NCBI GenBank assembly: GCA_963842515.1
Contig: CAWJGO010000001.1
Location: forward strand, 1,116,001 to 1,180,000
DNA from: CADEED01 sp963842515
GTDB lineage: Bacteria; Pseudomonadota; Gammaproteobacteria; Steroidobacterales; Steroidobacteraceae
Direction: 5' to 3'
Length of the DNA stretch: 64,000 nt
Positions 44,723-54,366 of the stretch are shown here, one piece after another (position 1 is the stretch's first letter; each line of letters begins with the position of its first letter). Both the position numbers and the translations under genes were made by a program. The notes below the pieces were generated by a model. The model was not told where the DNA came from. It searched no databases and saw nothing but the letters and a program-made list of their open reading frames with translations.

Positions 44723-46249
44723 ATGCCGCAAAGAACAATGAACGCCGTGTTGGCGCTGATCGCCGTCTCTCTGCTTTCCGTTCCGTTCGCGCAGGGCTGC
44801 GACAGCCACGAGAAAGCAGGCTCTCTCGACCTGTCCACGGCAACGCTCGGCGACATCACCGCCGCTCTCGATCAGAAGAAGGTCTCCTCCGCCGACCTGG
44901 TGCGGGGCTACCTGCAACGCATCTCGAGCTGCGATCCGCGTTTGCACGCGATCATCGCCACCAACCCCAATGCGCTGCGCGAAGCCGAACAACTCGACCG
45001 CGAGCGCAAAGCCGGCAAGACTCGTGGACCGTTGCACGGCGTCCCGATCATCATCAAGGACAACATCGACCTGGCGGGTTCGGTCACCACGGCCGGTTCG
45101 CTGGCGCTGGTCGACAACCTGCGCACGCGCAATGCCCCGCTGGTAGATAGGCTGACGGAAGCGGGAGTCGTCGTCATCGCGAAGGCGAATCTGTCCGAGT
45201 GGGCCAATATCCGTTCGGGGTGGTCGAGCAGCGGCTGGAGCGCGGTGGGGGGACTGGCCGTCAACCCACTCAATCCGCAGCGCACGGCGTGCGGCTCGAG
45301 TTCAGGATCCGGAGTGGCAGTTGCCGCCCGTTTCGCGCCTCTGGCGGTGGGAACGGAGACCGATGGCTCGGTCACCTGTCCCGCGTCCGTGGCCGGGCTC
45401 GTCGGTCTCAAGCCAACGGTCGGGCTGATCTCGGGCGCAGGGATCATTCCCATCAGCCACACGCAGGACACTGCGGGTCCGATGACGGTGAGCGTGCGCG
45501 ACGCGGCGATGTTGCTGACTGCCATGGCGGAGCCGCCCACCACCGGCCAACGAATCGACTACAGCGCGGGACTCAAGCCGGGCGCACTCAAGGGTGTGCG
45601 CCTGGGAGTCGCGCGTTTCATCAAGGGGTTTTCACCGCCGACGGAGAAAGCATTCAACGCGGCGCTGGAACAGCTCAAAACGCAGGGCGCCGTGCTGGTC
45701 GAAATCGACAAGTTCGATTTCGGCGACCTCGGTGAGCTCGAGCTGACGATCCTGCTCACCGAGCTCAAGGCAGACCTGAACGCTTACCTTGCGACCACTC
45801 CTCCGGCCGTCAAGACACGCACCCTTGCGGATGTCATCGCGTTCAACGCCGCGGAGCCGAGGGAGATGGCCTGGTTCGGACAGGAATTGTTCGAGCAGGC
45901 GCAGGCGACCGGCGGATTGAGCGATCCGAAGTACACACAGGCGCTGCAAAAAGCACATGACCTCGCCGGCCCGCAGGGAATCGATCGACTGCTGCGCGAA
46001 AACAAGGTGGTGGCCCTGGTCGCGCCGACTTATGGACCTGCGTGGACGATCGACCTGGTCAATGGCGACCACGCGTCTGCGTCCTCGACACAATTGCCCG
46101 CGGTGGCCGGGTATCCGCACCTCACGGTGCCGATGGGTGACGTGGCCGGGCTGCCCGTGGGCCTGTCATTCATCGGCGCGGCCCGGTCCGAACAGACCCT
46201 GCTGTCGCTCGGGTACTCGTTCGAGCAGGCGCGCCTAGCTACCCGCTGA
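44723..46249 (+). CDS. exported amidase (amidase signature family)
   Basis: The 508-residue product has a signal peptide (MNAVLALIAVSLLSVPFAQG) and the amidase signature fold: catalytic Lys in IIIKDNID (about 112), cis-Ser and nucleophile Ser in the block CGSSSGSGVAVAARFAPLAV and TETDGSVTCPASVAGLVGLK. The C-terminus (GLPVGLSFIGAARSEQTLLS) is also typical. It hydrolyses amide bonds of unidentified substrates. Its stop is 5 bases from the end of the convergent FemAB gene. Confidence 0.88.
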   Translation: MPQRTMNAVLALIAVSLLSVPFAQGCDSHEKAGSLDLSTATLGDITAALDQKKVSSADLVRGYLQRISSCDPRLHAIIATNPNALREAEQLDRERKAGKTRGPLHGVPIIIKDNIDLAGSVTTAGSLALVDNLRTRNAPLVDRLTEAGVVVIAKANLSEWANIRSGWSSSGWSAVGGLAVNPLNPQRTACGSSSGSGVAVAARFAPLAVGTETDGSVTCPASVAGLVGLKPTVGLISGAGIIPISHTQDTAGPMTVSVRDAAMLLTAMAEPPTTGQRIDYSAGLKPGALKGVRLGVARFIKGFSPPTEKAFNAALEQLKTQGAVLVEIDKFDFGDLGELELTILLTELKADLNAYLATTPPAVKTRTLADVIAFNAAEPREMAWFGQELFEQAQATGGLSDPKYTQALQKAHDLAGPQGIDRLLRENKVVALVAPTYGPAWTIDLVNGDHASASSTQLPAVAGYPHLTVPMGDVAGLPVGLSFIGAARSEQTLLSLGYSFEQARLATR

Positions 46250-46254
46250 GCGGC

Positions 46255-47223
46255 TCAGATCGCCAGCCACTCACCGCACAAGCGGTACTCGCGGCCGCGC
46301 ATGCCGCGCTTGTAGGCGCCGTATTTGTCGCTGGTGGTGAAGCCGCCGAGATCCAGCGCGCGAAAACCGGCCGCCTTCATTTCCACGATTGCATTCCATA
46401 TCAGCAAACTGTGTGCGCCCAGCCGGCGGCCCGTGTCGCTGGTCCAGCCGAGGAAGTTTTCCGCGTGAGCGCCAATACACGTTCCCATGAGACCCGAGAC
46501 TGGCTCATTGCCGTGAAACGCCTGCAACAACCAGAAATGTTCCGGGCTCGCGGCGAGCATGGCCCGCACGAACTGCGCCGACGGACCGACGAAATTCTTG
46601 GTGGCCATGTTGCCGACATGACGCTCCAGCATCCATTCGAACGCTTGCGGGTCTTTGCGAAAGCGCACCTCGACTCCGGCCCGGATGGCGCTGTTGAGCG
46701 GGTTGCGCCATTTCGACGTGAAGCTTGCGCGAATGACTTCGAGCGATGGCTCGAGATCGATCAGCGACGAGCCCCAGCCGCCGGCGCGGCGCTGCATGAA
46801 TCCCGCCGCGCGCAGCAGCGCGGCGCTTTCATCGTCGAATGGCAGAGCGGGGGCGATCAACAGCAGTCCCCGGCGTGCGAAACGCCAGCGTCGGCGCAGG
46901 GCGCTGAGAACGGCCAGTTGCATCGCGGGCGATGGCGCGCGCTGCACGAACACGGGGCCGCGGTTGATGCGCGCGGCCACCGGCACGCCGGCGACGCGCC
47001 TGATCAATACCTGGCAGACGGCCACGGTGTCCTCGACCTGGAAAACGAGGCGTTCCACCGACCACCCTTGCGCGCGTTTGCCCTCGCCGTAACACCAGGC
47101 CTGCGTGAAGTGCGGGACCGCGAGCTGACCGAAGAGGCGTTCCCACCGCTCGCGCTGCGTCACCGGCGCGATCGTCACTCCGGGAGCACTCGAGCGCTCG
47201 CCGGCCGTGAGTTCGTTCAGCAT
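46255..47223 (-). CDS. FemAB/GNAT-like acyltransferase
   Basis: The 322-residue product has a first acetyltransferase-like half with LFGQLAVPHFTQAWCYGEGK, and a second half with KWRNPLNSAIRAGVEVRF, MLAASPEHFWLLQAFHGNEP, GTCIGAHAENFLGWTSDTGR and DLGGFTTSDKYGAYKRGMRG. This is the peptidoglycan-bridge/FemAB-like double-GNAT layout used for aminoacyl or acyl transfer. The ATG at 47223 overlaps the end of the upstream adenylate-forming gene by 7 bases. The much longer open frame upstream is not coding. The pair probably acts together on a polysaccharide or lipid. Confidence 0.78.
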   Translation of the reverse strand: MLNELTAGERSSAPGVTIAPVTQRERWERLFGQLAVPHFTQAWCYGEGKRAQGWSVERLVFQVEDTVAVCQVLIRRVAGVPVAARINRGPVFVQRAPSPAMQLAVLSALRRRWRFARRGLLLIAPALPFDDESAALLRAAGFMQRRAGGWGSSLIDLEPSLEVIRASFTSKWRNPLNSAIRAGVEVRFRKDPQAFEWMLERHVGNMATKNFVGPSAQFVRAMLAASPEHFWLLQAFHGNEPVSGLMGTCIGAHAENFLGWTSDTGRRLGAHSLLIWNAIVEMKAAGFRALDLGGFTTSDKYGAYKRGMRGREYRLCGEWLAI

Positions 47224-48596
47224 GCCGCGCCGGCGACGAACGCGGGCGGGCGCGTTCGCACGCCAGGGGAGGGTTGCGATGGGTCTCGTCGGTACTCGCG
47301 CACCACCCATTTGTATTTGCCATTGGGTAGCGCCGGAATCTGGTCGACGAGCTCCACGTGCGCGACCACGCGGGCCGATACTTGTGCGGCCAGTTTTTCG
47401 AGCACCTGCCGGCCATCGTCGGCCGTATATCCCACGCCCGGGACGATGCGTATCACCCAGCGGTCGGCCGCGGATTGGACCACCTGCGCTTTTTCGATGT
47501 TGCGCATGCCGTCGAAGGCAAAACCTATGACCGTGCAGTTCACGGCGCGGTCGTCGAGATCGTAGAGCTGATCGGCGAGGCGGCCGCCTATCTTCTCGAT
47601 GACCGGGTACGTGCGGCCGCAAGGGCAGGGCTCTGGACACCACCGCGCGGTGTCGTTCATTCGATAGCGGATGAGCGGCAGGGCGCTGTTGTGCAAAGCG
47701 GTGCCGACGATGGTTCCCTCACCGCTGGTGGGCTGATCATGCTCATCGACGATCTCGAGCACGCCGTACTCCGGGTTGACGTGCATGCGGCCGTGCTCGC
47801 ACTCCGCGGCATAGGCCACGCGCTCGGCCATGCTGTAGAAGTCGAATACTCTGGCCTTGAACACCGACTCGATGCGCCGGCGCTGAAACTCATACAACAT
47901 CTCGGACCCGGTGATGACGGCGGGAAACTGCACCGGGATGCCGGCTTCTTCGAGGAGCGTCGCCAACTCATACGCTGCAGACGGATAAGCGCGCAGTTGT
48001 GTGGCACCGAACCTACGCAGCTCCTCGGCGATCAGTGGAGCGGTCTTGCGGTCCAGGTGACGCGCCGACAGCACGAGTTGCGCACCGGCAGGATCCTTGA
48101 ACCAGAAGGGCGGGCGCAGACGCTCGACGGGCACGACCAGATCGCCCCGCAGCACGGCCTGGCGCTGGCCACGCTTCCATCCGGCCCAGTGCCAGTGCTG
48201 CAGGTGAAAAGCTTCTTCCCAGAGGATGGAGCCGAGACTGCGGTAAACGTCGAGCGGAGTGCCCGTGGTGCCGCTGGTCGCGGCGACCGTGGCTGGAAAC
48301 GCCGGCGGCTTGCCACCGGGGAAGAATTCCGTGCGCCTCTGGAGCAACGCGGTCTTGTCGATGATGGGGAAGACGTCTCGCAGGTATCCGAGTCGGTCCT
48401 TGTCAGGCGCGTGGCGCGCGAACCGGGCATATGCGGGTATGCGTCTGGCCTCATCGAAAACGCGGCCGAGCAACAACTCCTGGCGGGCAATGTGCGAGGC
48501 CGGGGGAGCGGACTCGCGGCTCATCAGGTCCGCGCACCAGCCCATCACCCACGGATTGCGCTTGAGCGCATGACGCCCCGCATATTTGAGAATCAA
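47217..48596 (-). CDS. phenylacetate-CoA-ligase/CapK-like adenylate-forming enzyme
   Basis: The 459-residue product carries TVAATSGTTGTPLDVYRSLG (phosphate-binding loop), LRAYPSAAYELATLLEEAG, FDFYSMAERVAYAAECEHG, LPLIRYRMNDTARWCPEPCP followed by CGRTYPVIEKIGGR (core of AMP-binding PaaK/CapK proteins) and LPNGKYKWVVREYR at the end (C-terminal Lys). The start is a TTG at 48596 with AGGGGAC upstream. CapK-like enzymes activate acids in capsule/exopolysaccharide pathways. The coupling to a FemAB-type transferase suggests acyl or aminoacyl decoration. Confidence 0.8.
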   Translation of the reverse strand: MILKYAGRHALKRNPWVMGWCADLMSRESAPPASHIARQELLLGRVFDEARRIPAYARFARHAPDKDRLGYLRDVFPIIDKTALLQRRTEFFPGGKPPAFPATVAATSGTTGTPLDVYRSLGSILWEEAFHLQHWHWAGWKRGQRQAVLRGDLVVPVERLRPPFWFKDPAGAQLVLSARHLDRKTAPLIAEELRRFGATQLRAYPSAAYELATLLEEAGIPVQFPAVITGSEMLYEFQRRRIESVFKARVFDFYSMAERVAYAAECEHGRMHVNPEYGVLEIVDEHDQPTSGEGTIVGTALHNSALPLIRYRMNDTARWCPEPCPCGRTYPVIEKIGGRLADQLYDLDDRAVNCTVIGFAFDGMRNIEKAQVVQSAADRWVIRIVPGVGYTADDGRQVLEKLAAQVSARVVAHVELVDQIPALPNGKYKWVVREYRRDPSQPSPGVRTRPPAFVAGAAC

Positions 48597-48738
48597 CGCG
48601 ACGTCCCCTGCGTTTGGTGATGGGTCGACTGATTATCAGCACGCGAAACCGGAGGTTACGTAGGTGCATGCCGCCCTGAATGTCAGCGGGGTTCGACAGG
48701 GTTGCCCCGGCTCCGGTTTGCGCGGCCTAAGATGCGGC

Positions 48739-51123
48739 ATGAAGACGCGGCTTTCGCTCGCATGGCTCGCCAGCCTCGCCGGCGCAGTTTTTTACAATTG
48801 TCCGGCATGGGCGCAAGGATCGGCCGACAGCTGGATCACGCACAGCGATGCCGCCCACACCACGCCCATCGTGCTGCACTTTCGGCGCGAGCTCACCCTC
48901 GAGCACGTTCCGCAACGGCTGCCGGTCAGCATCACCGCCGACAATCGTTTCATTATTTTCGTCAACGGCCACCGCGTCGCCAGCGGTCCATCGACCGGTA
49001 CGATCGAAAACTGGCGCGTGGCGACCGTGGATCTGGCGCCGCGCCTCAAGCGCGGCCGAAATGTCGTCGCCGCGGTGGTGTGGAATTTCGGCGAGTTCGC
49101 GCCTCTGGCCCAATCGATCGTTGCGACTGGATTTCGCCTCGTCGGTGAACCCATTTCGACGAGCGCGCCGGGGTGGCGCGTGAAGATAGATGCCGGTCAT
49201 TCGGCGACCAAGGGCAGCGAGCAGCTTCCGTGGCAGTACTACGTGGCGAGCGCGCCGGAGATCATCGTCGCCGGCGAAGCGGATTGGGATTGGACGGGGC
49301 CCGTCGAACCAGGCGATGGATGGCAGAACGCCGTTCCCGCGCCAGCCGCGGCGGCGCGCAAGCTGGTCCCGGACCGGCTCCCACCGCAGAACTTCGCTGC
49401 CGCGAGCCCAGGTACGGTGGTGCGCACCACACAGACAGGAGCCGAGCAATTTCCTGCGCGGCCGGTGGTCGTACCCGCGCACTCGCATGTAACGCTGCTG
49501 CTCCAACGCGACGCGATGATATCCGCGTATCCCGCACTCACGGTCTCGCAAGGCAACGGGGCCCGGATAAAGCTGAGCTATTCCGAAGCGCTGTACGACG
49601 CGCATCGCCAGAAAGGCGATCGCAACCTCATCGGTGACCGCAAGGTGCTGGGCATTTTCGACACTTTTCTGGCGGACGGCGCCCGCCGGACGTTCGCGCC
49701 GTTGTGGTGGCGCACCTGGCGGTTCGCCGAGATCGATGTCACGACGGGCAGCGAGCCGCTCACGCTGGAGGCATTCAAGCTCAACGAGACCGGCTACCCG
49801 TTCAACCAGGTGGCGCGCTTCCAGAGCAGTGATCCAAAGCTCGACCGGATATGGGAAATAGGCTGGCGCACACTGCGTATCGACGCCCACGAAACGTTCA
49901 TGGACAGCTCCTACTGGGAGCAGCTGCAGTACACCGGTGACACACGGCTGCAGATGCTGATCTCGTACGCGGTGGCGGGCGATCCGCGACTCGCGGAGCA
50001 GGCCATCGATGCTTTCGCGGAGTCGAATGCCGATGGTGGCCTGGTGCAGGGAGCGGCCCCCAGCCGCGGCGCAAATGTAATCGCGACATTCTCGTTCGCC
50101 TGGGTGGGCATGCTTGCCGACTGGTCGCTGGAACAACCGGACGCCGCGCCCATCGTGCGCCATCTGCCGCGCATGCGCGTCGTGCTCGACTGGTTCGAAC
50201 CCCTGCTCAACACGGAAGGGTTGTTAGGGGCGAACCCGCAGTGGAATTTCATCGACTGGGCGGGGCAGCGCTGGGACGACCGCACCACGTTTCCGTCCTA
50301 CGGCAAACAGGGCGGCAGTTGCCTGATGACGGTCATGTGGCTCGGAGCGTTGCGACAGGGCGCGGCGCTCGAAGCCGCGCACGGCGACGCCGCGCGCGGC
50401 GCGGCCAATACCGCGAGGGCAGACCGCGCACGCACCGCGATTCGCAAGCACTGCTGGAACGCGCAGCGCGAGCTCTTTGCCGACAATCCGGATCGCAACG
50501 TCTTCAGCCAGCACATGAATACGCTGGCGGTGCTGTACGACGTCGCGACGCCCGACGAAGCGCCGGGGATTCTCGAACGCATCACCGTGGCCGGCTCCGG
50601 CATCGACGCACCAACGGGCATGTTCATGTCGACCTACTACTTCGCGTGGTATCTGGTGCGGGCGTTCGAGCACGCCGGCATGGCCGACCGCTACATCGAG
50701 CTGCTGCACACCTGGCGCGAGTTGGCGAAACTCAACTACACCACCTGGCCGGAATCGCGCGGCGATACCCGCTCGGACACGCATGCCTGGAGCGCGCATC
50801 CCACCGCCGACCTGCTCGGAATCGTCGCCGGTATCCGGCCGGCCGCACCCGGCTATGCGCGCGTGCGTGTCGCACCGATGTTGGGCCAACTGACGGCGCT
50901 CGACGCGACCGCGGCCACACCCGGCGGACCGGTTACGGTTCGCTATCGGCTGAAAGGGGATGTGCTGACGGCTGAGATTGATCTGCCGGGCGGGTTGCCC
51001 GGTGAATTCGTCTGGCGTGGCCAGCACCATCAGCTGAACGGTGGGCGCAATCGGCTGAAGGTCACGGCAAAAAAAAGACCGCCCCTTGCGGGGCGGTCTC
51101 ATTACATCTCGCCAAGTCTTTGA
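48739..51123 (+). CDS. secreted alpha-L-rhamnosidase (GH78)
   Basis: The 794-residue product has a signal peptide (LAWLASLAGAVFYNCPAWAQ) and the GH78 domain order: beta-sandwich N-terminal domains (RFIIFVNGHRVASGPSTGTI), a concanavalin-like domain, then the six-hairpin catalytic barrel with IDAHETFMDSSYWEQLQYTG, ESNADGGLVQGAAPSRGANV, NPQWNFIDWAGQRWDDRTTF and YNTTWPESRGDTRSDTHAWS-like blocks, and a C-terminal sandwich. It releases terminal L-rhamnose. The last 18 or so codons overlap the terminator of the convergent receptor gene. The upstream ATG at 48664 is rejected because the signal peptide starts at 48739. Confidence 0.87.
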   Translation: MKTRLSLAWLASLAGAVFYNCPAWAQGSADSWITHSDAAHTTPIVLHFRRELTLEHVPQRLPVSITADNRFIIFVNGHRVASGPSTGTIENWRVATVDLAPRLKRGRNVVAAVVWNFGEFAPLAQSIVATGFRLVGEPISTSAPGWRVKIDAGHSATKGSEQLPWQYYVASAPEIIVAGEADWDWTGPVEPGDGWQNAVPAPAAAARKLVPDRLPPQNFAAASPGTVVRTTQTGAEQFPARPVVVPAHSHVTLLLQRDAMISAYPALTVSQGNGARIKLSYSEALYDAHRQKGDRNLIGDRKVLGIFDTFLADGARRTFAPLWWRTWRFAEIDVTTGSEPLTLEAFKLNETGYPFNQVARFQSSDPKLDRIWEIGWRTLRIDAHETFMDSSYWEQLQYTGDTRLQMLISYAVAGDPRLAEQAIDAFAESNADGGLVQGAAPSRGANVIATFSFAWVGMLADWSLEQPDAAPIVRHLPRMRVVLDWFEPLLNTEGLLGANPQWNFIDWAGQRWDDRTTFPSYGKQGGSCLMTVMWLGALRQGAALEAAHGDAARGAANTARADRARTAIRKHCWNAQRELFADNPDRNVFSQHMNTLAVLYDVATPDEAPGILERITVAGSGIDAPTGMFMSTYYFAWYLVRAFEHAGMADRYIELLHTWRELAKLNYTTWPESRGDTRSDTHAWSAHPTADLLGIVAGIRPAAPGYARVRVAPMLGQLTALDATAATPGGPVTVRYRLKGDVLTAEIDLPGGLPGEFVWRGQHHQLNGGRNRLKVTAKKRPPLAGRSHYISPSL
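51069..51099 (-). terminator. strong Rho-independent terminator of the leftward TonB receptor
   Basis: On the minus strand a perfect 10-bp stem (AGACCGCCCC/GGGGCGGTCT, 51099-51076) with a GCAA loop is followed by eight T (complement of 51069-51076). It lies 25 bases after the repaired receptor stop and inside the 3' end of the GH78 coding region. Confidence 0.88.
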
Positions 51124-54121
51124 TCAGAACTTGTACGTCGCACCCAGTGTAAACGTGCGACCGATCTCCGTCTGGAACAAGCGTGTCTTCACGCTGACTG
51201 TCGATGTACAGCGTGTTGCGCTCTCTCGTCAGGTTCTGGATCTCGAAGATGAGGCCCAGATTGTCGTTCACGTTCCATGAGGACGACAGATCGACGAACA
51301 GATTCGCCTTGTTCGACCGGACGTCGCTTCCCGCCGAGGCCGGGATGCCGCGGATGAATTTGTCGCGGTAGGAACCCGTCGTGCGGATGCTGAACGTGCC
51401 GTCGTCATAGAACAACGTGCCGCTCGCGGTATTGCGTGACAGATCGATGAGGTCGTTGGTCGTCGTCACCGTCGGCACACCACCCACGCTCGCCAGCACG
51501 TATTGGATCTCCGACTCCACTTTCGTGTAGTTGGCGAGGAAGCCGGTGTTGCTCCAGAAACCGGGGAGGTTGTTGAACTGCACCTGCGCATTGAGCTCGA
51601 TGCCTTTCAGCGGTCCACCCTCGGTGTTCTGCAGCCGGCTCACGTTGAAATTGTCGGTCGGTGACGAAGGCGATCCCGCGAGCACTGAATCCGGCACACC
51701 AAGATTGCGGAACGGCTCCAATCCCGTGATGCGCTGAATGAAGGTCTCGATGTCCTTGTAGAAGAAGGCCGCCGACAGCAGCGAGCCTTCCGCGAAATAC
51801 CATTCCAGGGCGAGGTCCGCCGTCTTGGCGCGAATCGGCTCGAGCAGCGGGTTGTTCACGGTCGCATTCTGCGTCGTGGCGGTGACCGCAACGCTGGGCG
51901 TCAGGTTGCCGAGTTCGGGGCGCGACATCACCTTCGCTGCCGAGAAGCGCAGCAGAAGATCCGGCGCGAGATCGAATACGACGTTGAGCGACGGCAGCAC
52001 ATCCCGATAGTCCTGGTCGACGTCCTGCCTGAACCCGACGTTCGGGAATGGCGCGCCCATCGGTGCGGCGATCGGAATGTGGCCCATTGCCGACTGCCGC
52101 GTGTTCACGTAACGCACGCCGATGTCGCCGCGAATCGGCAGGCCCCATTCGCCGCTGAAAGTCAGCATCGCGAAGGCGCTGCTCACTTCTTCGAGCATCT
52201 GGCTTCGGTTCGCGCCGCACTCGATGCCGCAGAAGTTGAAGGCGTCAGGGAAATTGAAGGCCTCAGCCCACTTCTTCGGGTCCATCGCCACCCAACTCGC
52301 GGGCGCGCCGTTTCCGAACAAGTCGTCGAGATCGTCGATCGTCCTGGTGTAGTCCGCGAGTGTGGTGCCAGTGGGCAGCGCTTGTGTCACCGTTTGCGCG
52401 GCCAGGATGCCTGAGTTCTTGGACTTGAAATTGTTCTGCCGCCACTGCACGCCGGTCTTCAGTCCGAAGGTGTCGTTCATCTGCCAGTCGCCTTCGAGCT
52501 CGAACTGCGTGATGGCGGTGACGTTGCGCGACGGCTTGCCCTGGAAGGAGTAGCCGCCGACCACGGTCTGGTTACCGTCCGGCGTCGGGGCGTAAGCGAA
52601 GTTGGCCGGATTCGAGACATCCATGCCGAACCCGATGATCGGATTCTCACGGCCGCGGAAATCGAGTGTGAAGTTGTCCACGTCGATGGCGTCGAGGAAA
52701 GTCTGCAGACGCACCGGACCGTCCCACACGGAAATCGAACGTCCAGCGGTGGCTTTGATCTTGAAGGTGTCGCTGAACGAGTGCGCGAGCTCGAGGTTCG
52801 CCTGATCGAACGTCGATACGAATTGATCCACCAGGCCTTCCGAGCGGATGTCCATGCCATCGAAAGTCGCGGTCTGCACCGAACCCTTGTCGTCGAACGT
52901 GACTTCGCGGATCGAAACCATCGGTTGACCGTTGTTGGTCAGGTTGCGGCCCAGCGAGAGACCCAGGATGTAATTGTCGCGGCGCTCCACCTGGTAGCGT
53001 GAATGCATGCCGTCGAACGACAGCGTGGTGTTGTCGCCAGGCGCCCATTGCAGGCTGATCGTGCCGCCAGTGCGCTCCGTGTCCTGCTCGGAATTCACGT
53101 AGCGCGGCAGGCGCGGAAAGAATGCACCGCTGCCCGGTGTGTTCGGCAGATCGGCACGACGCAGGTCGTACACGGTCTGGAAAGCGGCGAGGCTGCTGGT
53201 GCGCGGATTCACGCCATAGGCTCCGGCGCTGCAGTTGGCGGCAGTCGCGCCGCGCGTGCCAGGGACGGGGCTCGGGCCGGTGGTGGTCCAGCCGATCGGC
53301 GTGCAGTACGGCAGGAGGATCGGAGCGGCAGCCGTTCCGATATTGTTTGCGCTCGCATTGGCCGAGAGGATGTCCACCGCTGAATATCCGACTTCGCGCA
53401 GATGGCGTTCCTGATAGGCGCCCGAGATGAGCACGCCGAAGGTGCCGTCGGCGAAAGTCTTCGAGAACAACGCTGAGGCGCGCGGATCGACGTCCTCGCT
53501 GACCGAGTTCATGATCCCGCGGCCGGTCACATTGAAAATTGTGTCGTCGGTGTAGTCGAACGGGCGTGGAGCGCGAAGGTCGACCGTGGCGCCGAGCGAG
53601 CCTTCTTCGACATCCGCCGAGGTTGTCTTGCGCACCGCGAGCTGGGAAAAGATTTCCGTCGGGAACACGTTGAAGTCGAAGCTGCGGCCGCCGTTGCCGG
53701 CACCGTAGATGTCGCTGGCGCCGGCTTGCGCCGCGCCTTCCATCCCGTTGATACGCACGCGGGTGAACCCGGCGCCGAGGCCGCGAACGGAGATGTTGCG
53801 TCCTTCGCCACCGTCGCCGCGCGAGAGCGCGACGCTCGGAATGCGCTGCATGGATTCAGCGAGGTTGCTGTCGGGGAACTTGCCGATGTCTTCGGCGACA
53901 ATGCTGTCGATCGTTCCGGCCGACTCTCGCTTTTGCGAGAGTGCAGTGTTCAGCGAGCCCCGGAAGCCGGTGACGACGACTTCTTCGAGCTCCTGGGTTT
54001 CAGACGGCGCGGCGCTGTCCTGCGCGGCGGCGAAATGAATCGGAAGAGTGACTCCGGCGCTAATGAGCGCCAGTGAGATCGCGGATCGTAAAGACGCAGA
54101 CGTGTGGTCTGATTTCGACAT
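51124..54121 (-). CDS. TonB-dependent receptor, locus 3, frameshift near the 3' end
   Basis: Signal peptide (RSAISLALISAGVTLPIHFA), TonB box and plug (LEEVVVTGFRGSLNTALSQK, AEDIGKFPDSNLAESMQRIP, RNISVRGLGAGFTRVRINGM) and a large barrel mark a glycan-type TonB receptor of about 1000 residues. As sequenced, the frame runs on to 51062 with an atypical tail. One extra base at about 51178 moves it into TEIGRTFTLGATYKF and a stop at 51126-51124, a canonical receptor C-terminus, so 51124 is given as the true end. GGGGGG precedes the ATG. Linked to GH78 and a rhamnonate pathway. Confidence 0.85.
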
Positions 54122-54167
54122 TGAAGAGCCCCCCTTTTTTCAGTTCACTATTGGATCCGCCATCTCG

Positions 54168-54183
54168 GTGAAATCGGTTTCAC
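54168..54183. promoter_or_regulatory. 16-bp near-palindrome GTGAAATCGGTTTCAC upstream of the receptor
   Basis: GTGAAATC/GGTTTCAC is self-complementary except at one symmetric pair, with a central CG as in LacI-family operators. It lies about 50 bp upstream of the receptor ATG. The adjacent regulator is GntR type, so the protein that binds here is uncertain. The rest of the 245-bp gap (54122-54366) shows nothing else. Confidence 0.45.
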
Positions 54184-54366
54184 TATCGAAAGCTGATCGG
54201 AATTGACGGCTTTCTACCGCATCTGACACAAATTAACCACGGTTTTTCAGTTTCAATCGAAAGAAAACTACGGCCGGGAAACCGGTAGCAATGCCATTAT
54301 TCCAGTGAAAAGCGCGGCGCGTGTAGGTTTTACGCCAATGGTAGCGATCTCGCGTGCGCGAGAGGC

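Noticed and set aside
46255..47643. 462-codon frame as one protein
   Set aside because: The first 140 codons are antisense-like Arg-rich sequence overlapping the ligase gene; the FemAB domain starts at 47223.
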